This document shows positions 1 to 4,510 of a DNA stretch of 10,543 nucleotides, in pieces. The stretch comes from JACQAI01 sp035507915. GTDB lineage: Bacteria > Pseudomonadota > Alphaproteobacteria > Elsterales > Elsteraceae. The notes below the pieces were generated by a model. That model did no database searches. It saw only the letters and a program-made list of their open reading frames with translations, and had not been told where the DNA came from. Position numbers and translations under genes: made by a program. The stretch is from the NCBI GenBank assembly GCA_035507915.1, contig DATJNS010000143.1:1-10543 (forward strand). The letters run 5' to 3'. Positions within the stretch are counted from its first letter, which is position 1; each line of letters opens with the position of its first letter.

Positions 1-1
1 C

Positions 2-301
2 GCGATCGCGGTGCTCGAGAGCGGCACCAAGATCGATCTGGTCTTCAGCGACATCGTGATGGCGGGCGAGATGGACGGCTACGACCTGGCGCGCCTGGTG
101 ACCGCGCGCTGGCCGGCGATCCGCGTCGTGCTGACCTCGGGCTTTCCCGAAACCCTCGCCGATCAGGAGCCGGACTTCACCCGCAGCTTCCGCCTGCTCA
201 GCAAGCCGTACAGCAACCAGGACCTCGCGCGGGCGCTGCGCGAGGCGCTCGACGCCCCCGTCATGGTCGCCGTCAACGCCGCCGCCGACGTCACCGCTTG
301 A
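2..301 (+). CDS. Receiver (REC) domain, C-terminal fragment of a response regulator or hybrid kinase (5' partial)
   Basis: The reading frame is open from the first bases of the window, so the gene starts upstream and only the last 99 residues are present. They form the second half of a CheY-like receiver: phosphoacceptor Asp17 (fragment numbering) in LVFSDIVM, Thr45 in VVLTSG, and the Lys68-Pro69 pair in LLSKPYS. The helix after the Lys-Pro pair ends the domain, and only about 16 Ala/Val-rich residues follow. No DNA-binding output domain follows. Receivers with this SDIVM...GYDLA...LTSGFPE...KPYS pattern commonly end hybrid histidine kinases in alphaproteobacteria, so I infer a hybrid kinase; a stand-alone regulator is possible. 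Its stop codon lies inside the end of the convergent gene at 291-1067. Confidence 0.85.
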   Translation, partial: AIAVLESGTKIDLVFSDIVMAGEMDGYDLARLVTARWPAIRVVLTSGFPETLADQEPDFTRSFRLLSKPYSNQDLARALREALDAPVMVAVNAAADVTA

Positions 302-1067
302 AGCCGGCGGCCAGGAAGTCGCGCACGCGCTGCAGCGCATCGGTCGCCGCGGCGCCGCGCGCCGCGCCCCGCGCGTCGACGCCGTCGTCGGCGTCGGGAT
401 AGACGGTCAGGCGCACCATCGAGCGGTCGCCCGGCTCGCGGTTGGCGCCGATCACGGTGCGCCCGGCCGCCATCGCGCGGCACGCCTCGGCCGCGGCGCC
501 GGCGCCGCGCGCGCCGATCAGGATCAGGGTCGGCATCGTCATGATGCCCGAGGCGGCGCCGCAATCGGGATGCAGCGCGACCGCGGCGCGGAAGGCGCGC
601 GGGTGCGGTCCGTCGAACGCCGTGCCGCGCTCGGCGTCCATCAGCACCGCCGTGCCGCCCATCGCGAGCCCGAGCACCGCCATGCGGTCGCGGTCGACGA
701 AATCCTCGCGCGACAGATGGTCGGCGGCCAGATAGGCGTCGATCGCCTGATAGGGCATCTGGCCGCAATCGCCGGCGAGCTTGCGCGGGCCGTAGCTGTC
801 GACCGCGAGCGCGACGTAGCCCCAGCCGGCCAGCCGGTCCGCCCAGTCGACGACCGACGCGCCGAAGCCGGCGCAGCCATGCAGCACGACCACGGCCGGA
901 AAGCGCCCGGCGCCCTCGGGCCGCGCCAGATAGCCGATCACCGGCTGCGGATCGACCTCCTGCCAGTCGGCGAAATACGCGACGAGCTGCCCCGCCCGCC
1001 CGTCGGCGCTCGACGCGCAGAGAATGAGCAGTGCAGCGACGACGCCGCGCGCGCGACCGAGACCCAT
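291..1067 (-). CDS. Exported dienelactone-hydrolase-like alpha/beta-hydrolase, catalytic triad apparently lost
   Basis: This 258-residue protein has the dienelactone hydrolase (DLH) fold. The oxyanion-hole region VVVLHGCAGFG lies at about 59-69, the nucleophile elbow at 131-138, and the late strand PTLILIG at 179-185. The elbow reads GLAMGG where the family has G-x-C/S-x-G-G, so the nucleophile position is Ala135. The acidic position after LILIG is GARGAG (about 187-190, no Asp), and the motif usually like YPGAYHGF reads YPDADDGV, with Asp228 where His is expected. A short basic n-region and hydrophobic stretch (residues 9-20) look like a Sec signal peptide, with no proper lipobox. The ATG at 1065-1067 is chosen because GGAGGG lies 8 bases before it and the signal peptide begins there; in-frame starts at 1097 and 1175 lack these. 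The frame is clean with normal codon use, so it is probably expressed but not a classical hydrolase. Confidence 0.85.
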   Translation of the reverse strand: MGLGRARGVVAALLILCASSADGRAGQLVAYFADWQEVDPQPVIGYLARPEGAGRFPAVVVLHGCAGFGASVVDWADRLAGWGYVALAVDSYGPRKLAGDCGQMPYQAIDAYLAADHLSREDFVDRDRMAVLGLAMGGTAVLMDAERGTAFDGPHPRAFRAAVALHPDCGAASGIMTMPTLILIGARGAGAAAEACRAMAAGRTVIGANREPGDRSMVRLTVYPDADDGVDARGAARGAAATDALQRVRDFLAAGFKR

Positions 1068-1181
1068 GAGGCGTGCCCTCCACGCGTCACTATGCATCAA
1101 ACCGAAGGCGCTCGCGCCTTCGGCTGCCGCGCCGAGGGGGAGGGTAGGGCGGGGCTGAGGGGCGAGTGGCGCCATCTGTCC

Positions 1182-1304
1182 TCGTCATCCCCGCGCAAGC
1201 GGGGATCCAGGAGTCGCGTGCGCGATGTCGGTGCGCGTGGCCCTGGATGCCCGCTTCCGCGGGCATGACGGTCTTTGTTCGGAATCCTTCTGTCCGACGC
1301 GATC
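1182..1304 (+). repeat. Dispersed composite repeat, copy 1 (full length)
   Basis: The unit begins with an imperfect palindrome around CCCCGCGCAAGCGGGG, followed by GATCCAGG. A ~40-base middle follows (GAGTCGCGTGCGCGATGTCG and onward), then a second palindrome around TGCCCGCTTCCGCGGGCA, then a tail ending near TCCGACGCGATC. The outer GTCATCCCCGC and GCGGGCATGAC face each other, so the first part can fold as a large cruciform or RNA hairpin, like paired REP (BIME-type) elements. Three more copies lie at 3338-3419, 8879-9002 and 10352-10411. It sits between the start of one minus-strand gene and the stop of the next, so it may also end or shape transcripts. Confidence 0.85.
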
Positions 1305-1308
1305 TGCG

Positions 1309-1668
1309 CTAGGGGGCGTCGGTGCTGTCGGCGCGTTCGCCCGACGGGGGGCGTTGGACGACGCGGACGAGCGCGAGCGCGTCGCGGTGCAGGCCGAAGA
1401 GCTCGGCGAAGAGCTGCTCGACGGTCGTCAGCATGCAGCGCTGGTGAAGCTGGAGCAGGTCGACGGCGTCCCGGCAGGTCGCGTGCGCCTCGACCAGGCG
1501 TCCGACCGCCCGGATGTCGGCGGCGCGGCGCTCGTACCACTGCTCGGCGACGGCTTGCATCGCCGTCAGCAGACCGGCGTGCGCCTGCACGATGCGCGCG
1601 ACGGCATCGACCGGCGCGCGTGCCCGATCGCGAACTGGGTCGTCCGGCGCGTCGCGGCGCGTGGCCAA
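1309..1668 (-). CDS. Phasin-like small helical protein
   Basis: This 119-residue protein is predicted to be almost wholly helical from residue 20 to 102, with no signal peptide or membrane segment. The stretch at about 27-95 has heptad-like spacing of hydrophobics, and a segment near 65-90 (CRDAVDLLQLHQR...VEQLFAEL) resembles the part of phasin-family proteins in which a Cys-Arg/Pro turn is followed by a Gln-rich amphipathic helix. Phasins coat polyhydroxyalkanoate granules; here the link is by pattern only. The start is TTG at 1666-1668: GGAGGG lies 5 bases upstream, no ATG or GTG precedes it in frame, and an in-frame stop occurs at 1714-1716. The stop lies a few bases beyond repeat copy 1. 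An uncharacterised coiled-coil protein is the alternative. Confidence 0.7.
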   Translation of the reverse strand: MATRRDAPDDPVRDRARAPVDAVARIVQAHAGLLTAMQAVAEQWYERRAADIRAVGRLVEAHATCRDAVDLLQLHQRCMLTTVEQLFAELFGLHRDALALVRVVQRPPSGERADSTDAP

Positions 1669-1741
1669 GAGATCCCTCCGCGGTGCTCGCGGATGAAGGT
1701 CCGCCGCGCGGCCCTAATGCCAGGTTGATGCGGGGCGCGCC

Positions 1742-1757
1742 TTACAAAAAATTACAA
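1742..1757. promoter_or_regulatory. Direct repeat TTACAA-AAAA-TTACAA in a divergent intergenic region
   Basis: Two TTACAA copies lie exactly 10 bases apart, about one helical turn, in an AT-rich island between the minus-strand phasin-like gene (start 1668) and the plus-strand small gene (start 1916). Same-face tandem hexamers can be a regulator site or a promoter element. No partner protein can be named, and chance is possible for so short an AT-rich motif. Otherwise the 247-base gap shows no gene. Confidence 0.3.
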
Positions 1758-1915
1758 ACTCACGGCGAGCCATCAAGTGCGTGTCGCACCTCGATTCCTG
1801 TTGCTGCGCGCCGCCGGTCGCGCTAATTCGCCGCAACCGAAACGCGGCGCGGGTGGTTACTTTCGCGCGCCGCACGACAAGCGAGACGAAAACCGCAGGG
1901 GGCGAGACGAGAGCC

Positions 1916-2125
1916 ATGGACGACGCGGCGGATCTGGCACGCCAGTGCGCGACGGCGTTGCTCTTCGGTCTCGATCTCGAGACCGTCTGGCACACCATCC
2001 TGCGGCTGCATCCGCTGGTCGCCAACGCGGCGCGGCGGTCGGACCGCGGCGCATCGGCGGTTTTCCCGCTGACCACCGGCCATCGCCTGGTCGTCGACGC
2101 GGCCGGCCGCGTGACGCTGTCCTAG
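1916..2125 (+). CDS. Small hypothetical protein (69 residues)
   Basis: I do not recognise the family. The ATG at 1916 opens a 69-residue frame whose codons mostly end in G or C, as in neighbouring genes, and this is the main reason to believe it is coding. The first half (residues 1-38) is helical with alternating Leu/Ala and an LDLETVWHTILRLHPL segment; the second half ends in HRLVVDAAGRVTLS, which looks like a short beta hairpin. No signal peptide, membrane segment or Cys/His metal motif is seen. The ribosome site is weak (GAGA about 5 bases upstream). The frame stays open upstream to a GTG at 1781, but that extension is rich in Arg and Cys and does not read like a protein. It lies 103 bases before the sulfotransferase-like gene on the same strand. 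Confidence 0.6.
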   Translation: MDDAADLARQCATALLFGLDLETVWHTILRLHPLVANAARRSDRGASAVFPLTTGHRLVVDAAGRVTLS

Positions 2126-2192
2126 TCCGGCGCCATCCGCTCGATCACGGATAAAATTGTATTAATTTAGGTAACATCGTCTTAACACACGC

Positions 2193-2212
2193 GTGACACG
2201 ATCGAGTGTCAC
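2193..2212. promoter_or_regulatory. Perfect 7-bp inverted repeat with 6-base spacer, putative operator
   Basis: GTGACAC at 2193-2199 and its exact complement GTGTCAC at 2206-2212 flank GATCGA. The whole is 20 bases, the size of a typical dimeric repressor or activator site. It lies 16 bases before the ATG at 2229 and directly after an AT-rich stretch (2149-2190) that probably holds the promoter. A site this close to the start would suit repression, or the leader RNA could form a small hairpin there. It does not match the CRP/FNR or FixK spacing. The first half overlaps the alternative GTG start at 2193. Confidence 0.45.
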
Positions 2213-2228
2213 TAACATTCAACTCCTC

Positions 2229-3299
2229 ATGTTGGTTTTGTGCACCGGAATGGCCCGCAGCGGGTCGACCTGGTCCTTCAATGTCGCCAAACAGCTGCTC
2301 GGGCGCGTTTCGGGCTCGGTCCGGGCCGGCTATGCCGACACGGTCGGCGAGGCGCTGCGCGTCCACGGCCAGACCGCCGAGCACGTGGTCGTCAAGTGCC
2401 ACGACCCCGACGACGTGGGGCGCGCGCTGATCAAGCAGGGGCTGTGTCGCACGATCTACACGTATCGGGAACCGCTCGACGCCGTGTTGTCGGCGGTCGA
2501 AGCGTTCGAGCGCCCGTTCGAGGGCGCCGTGGCGGTGACGCAGGCCTCGCTCGCGTTGATGCGCTTCCAGGTCGAGGCGGGCGGCGTGCTCTGCCTGTGG
2601 TACGGCGATGTGGTCGGGCGCAGCCGCGAGGCCGTCGCCGCCGTCGCCGACTATCTCGGGCTGGCGCTGCCTGCCGATGCGATCACCGAGGTCGCCGACG
2701 AGCTCAGCCGTGACAATGTGCGCCGGCTCATCAAGGCGCAGGGCAAGTCGGCGACCCAGGCGGTCCGGCCGGACGCGAGCTGGGACACCGGCACGCTCTT
2801 CAGCGACCGCCACCTGCGCGACCATCCATCCGATCCCGCGACGGTGTTCAGCGCGGCGCAGATCGCCGCCGTCGTCGACCGGCTGGGCGACGTCGTCGAC
2901 GCCGCGGGCGCGCTGCGCGAGCCGATCCGGGAGCTCGGCTATGTCGGCCGCGATCGGGACCAGATCCAAGGCTGGCCGAGGCTCGTCGCGCTGGACGACG
3001 TCGTCGTCGCGGCGGAGCTGGCGGAAGTCGACGGCGATCCGAGCCCGGCAGATGAGCCGGCGGACGCGGCGCCACCGGCCGCGCCACCGGAGATTGCTCA
3101 GCCGCCGGCGGTCGTTGCGCAGGAACCCGCGCCGCCGAAGGCGCCGACCGCGCCGCCGTCGGAGGCGCCCGCGAAACCGCAGGGGACATCCTTCGATCCG
3201 CGGCGCGAGGCCCGGGCGCGGGCGCTGGCGCGCGACCTGATCGGCGCGGTCGAACGCGAACGCGCCGAGCGGACGCGGCGGCCCAGACCGGGTCGATGA
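2229..3299 (+). CDS. Sulfotransferase-family protein with Pro/Ala-rich C-terminal tail
   Basis: With the ATG at 2229 the protein has 356 residues and begins straight into the first beta strand. TGMARSGSTW (6-15) matches the 5'-phosphosulfate-binding loop of PAPS-dependent sulfotransferases. VVVKCHD (54-59) resembles the K-x-H segment carrying the catalytic His (here His58). YTYREPLDAVLS (77-88) matches the 3'-phosphate-binding region with its Arg80 and Ser88. The fold ends near residue 240. A Pro/Ala linker follows (about 270-318), then a basic Arg-rich helix (321-356), which such small bacterial enzymes usually lack. The protein is probably cytoplasmic; the acceptor substrate is unknown. An in-frame GTG at 2193 would add 12 residues but would fall in a palindrome and put extra residues before the loop. 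Neither start has a clear ribosome site. Confidence 0.8.
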   Translation: MLVLCTGMARSGSTWSFNVAKQLLGRVSGSVRAGYADTVGEALRVHGQTAEHVVVKCHDPDDVGRALIKQGLCRTIYTYREPLDAVLSAVEAFERPFEGAVAVTQASLALMRFQVEAGGVLCLWYGDVVGRSREAVAAVADYLGLALPADAITEVADELSRDNVRRLIKAQGKSATQAVRPDASWDTGTLFSDRHLRDHPSDPATVFSAAQIAAVVDRLGDVVDAAGALREPIRELGYVGRDRDQIQGWPRLVALDDVVVAAELAEVDGDPSPADEPADAAPPAAPPEIAQPPAVVAQEPAPPKAPTAPPSEAPAKPQGTSFDPRREARARALARDLIGAVERERAERTRRPRPGR

Positions 3300-3337
3300 C
3301 GGGCCGCGACACGGCCGCAGCCGCGTGAAGCTCCCCT

Positions 3338-3419
3338 CGATGTCGGTGCGCGTGACCCTGGATGCCCGCTTGCGCGGGCATGACGGTCTTTATTCGGGAC
3401 CCTTCAGTCCGACGCATCG
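3338..3419 (+). repeat. Dispersed composite repeat, copy 2 (left part missing)
   Basis: It aligns with the right two-thirds of copy 1: CGATGTCGGTGCGCGTG, then the second palindrome (here TGCCCGCTTGCGCGGGCA), then GACGGTCTTTATTCGGGACC and a tail ending near CCGACGCATCGC. The first palindrome is absent. It lies between convergent genes ending at 3299 and 3453, a usual position for REP-like elements and possibly a bidirectional transcript end. Confidence 0.8.
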
Positions 3420-3452
3420 CGCTGCAGGACCGCCGCCGACGCGGCCGGGCGG

Positions 3453-3626
3453 TCAGGCCGATTTCGGCCGCTCGCGCACGGTGCGGCGCCCGAGGTCGGC
3501 GACCTCCTTGAGCGATCGGAGGGTGCCCGCGCGCCGGGTGGCCTGGCGCACCGTCTCTTTCAGATCCCGACTGAGCTCGTCGGGCTTGGGTTGAGGCGCT
3601 GGTTCCGCGGGGTCTTTGGATGCCAT
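3453..3626 (-). CDS. Small Pro-rich/charged hypothetical protein (57 residues)
   Basis: I do not recognise a family. With the ATG at 3624-3626 the protein has 57 residues: a Pro/Ala/Lys-rich N-terminus (residues 4-16) and then an amphipathic, strongly basic helix (17-54), with segments such as ELSRDLKETVRQATRR. No membrane segment or metal motif is present, so a soluble, possibly nucleic-acid- or partner-binding protein is conceivable. AAGGG about 10 bases upstream is an acceptable ribosome site. The same frame is open to 3806, but that extension has a poor composition and would run through the intergenic repeat of a 12-base motif, so I leave it out. It is divergent from the response regulator at 3932. 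Confidence 0.6.
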   Translation of the reverse strand: MASKDPAEPAPQPKPDELSRDLKETVRQATRRAGTLRSLKEVADLGRRTVRERPKSA

Positions 3627-3711
3627 CGGACTAGGCCCTTTGGGCAGTCGTGAGCAAACCATAGAGCAATCTGCAGCAGCGATTCGATGAGCCTGAACGC
3701 TTAAGCCGATT

Positions 3712-3723
3712 GTAGACGGATAA
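3712..3723 (-). promoter_or_regulatory. 12-base box upstream of the minus-strand gene (pair member 1)
   Basis: Read on the minus strand this is TTATCCGTCTAC, 85 bases before the start at 3626. The identical 12 bases occur on the plus strand at 3824-3835. The two boxes face away from each other, one for each divergent gene. This suggests a shared promoter class (for example an ECF-sigma element) or a common regulator. The intergenic region 3627-3931 holds no gene; otherwise only AT-richer patches are seen. Confidence 0.5.
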
Positions 3724-3823
3724 GAGCGCGACACGGGAGAGGCCGCGGCGCCGCAGCCGTCAGCCGGGCGTTCCAGCAGTGACCGAGCGCGATCGGCCTC
3801 GGGCAAGAGCCACGGGGAATTGT

Positions 3824-3835
3824 TTATCCGTCTAC
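3824..3835 (+). promoter_or_regulatory. 12-base box upstream of the response-regulator gene (pair member 2)
   Basis: TTATCCGTCTAC occurs 96 bases before the ATG at 3932, in the same relative position and orientation as the matching box before the minus-strand gene. Downstream lies TTACAATAATTG (3853-3864), an AT-rich patch that could serve as a -10 region. Function is inferred from the exact repetition and position only. Confidence 0.5.
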
Positions 3836-3931
3836 GCGCGTCTCTAGTAGGGTTACAATAATTGACGAACGCTCCAAAAAGAGGCGGCGATCATTGTACA
3901 TACGAACGCCGTCCAAACCCGGGGTTGACCC

Positions 3932-4291
3932 ATGCCGTGGCGCCCGCGCGTTCTAGTCGTCGACGACGAGGAGCTGGTGGTGGCCGTGCTCGAGGGCATC
4001 CTCGAGCGCCTGGGCGTCGAAGCCGTCGAGTCCGCGCACAGCTTCGAGGCCGCCGCCGCATTGCTCGACGGGCCCGTGCGCCACGACCTCGCCTTCGTCG
4101 ATCTCAGGCTGGGCCAGACGCTCAGCGGCATCGAGCTCGCGCGGACCGCCGCGGCGCGCGGCGTTCTCGTCGTCGCGATGACGGGCGAGCGCACGTTGCC
4201 CGAGGGGCTCGACGGCGCCGCGTTGCTCACGAAGCCCTTCTCGGTCGAAACCGTCCGGCTGGTTTTCGACACGATGGCACGGCAACGCTAG
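3932..4291 (+). CDS. Single-domain response regulator (CheY-like)
   Basis: The 119 residues form one receiver domain and nothing else. Acidic pocket residues Asp11-Asp12 lie in VLVVDDEE, the phosphoacceptor is Asp57 in LAFVDLRLG, the switch residue is Thr84 in VVAMTGE, and Lys101-Pro102 lie in LLTKPFS. All conserved positions are intact, so phosphorylation is expected. With no output domain, it should act by protein contact or as a phosphate shuttle or sink. It lies about 220 bases before a large double hybrid kinase on the same strand, so this kinase is the obvious candidate partner, though most of its phosphotransfer could be internal. The ATG at 3932 starts directly at the first beta strand; no strong ribosome site is seen. 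Confidence 0.9.
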   Translation: MPWRPRVLVVDDEELVVAVLEGILERLGVEAVESAHSFEAAAALLDGPVRHDLAFVDLRLGQTLSGIELARTAAARGVLVVAMTGERTLPEGLDGAALLTKPFSVETVRLVFDTMARQR

Positions 4292-4510
4292 GACAAATGA
4301 GGCGCGATGCCAGGGCCTTGCTAGGGCTTTTGGCAGCGCGCCGCCGCAACCGAGCGCATAACCCAGGCGTTATTTCGGCCAGTGCGGAGTGACCGTCCGG
4401 CGATCGCCGCGACGGCGGCATGAGGTCGTCCGGATGGGTCGCCGAAGCGTTCTCCAGGCGCATGGCCGCCGCCCATGGTGAGGCCCGCCGGCCTTGCGGG
4501 ACGCGCGCTG

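Noticed and set aside
570..1268. 232-codon plus-strand frame opposite the DLH-like gene
   Set aside because: It reads through the repeat element and is antisense to a gene with signal peptide, ribosome site and fold motifs.
1183..1276. Palindromic repeat considered as a CRISPR fragment
   Set aside because: There are only two unlike palindromes without regular spacers; the same unit recurs as a dispersed element elsewhere in the window.
2193..2212. Palindrome considered as a CRP/FNR-type site
   Set aside because: The GTGA and TCAC ends are 12 bases apart rather than 6, and the FNR/FixK TTGA-N6-TCAA core is missing.
2145..2969. 274-codon minus-strand frame opposite the sulfotransferase-like gene
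   Set aside because: The sense frame has the PAPS-binding motifs; the antisense product has none and would begin within the AT-rich promoter region.
4292..4510. Possible small gene between the response regulator and the kinase
   Set aside because: Short frames from ATGs at 4297 and nearby stop quickly or have no ribosome site or coding bias; the stretch is treated as the kinase leader.
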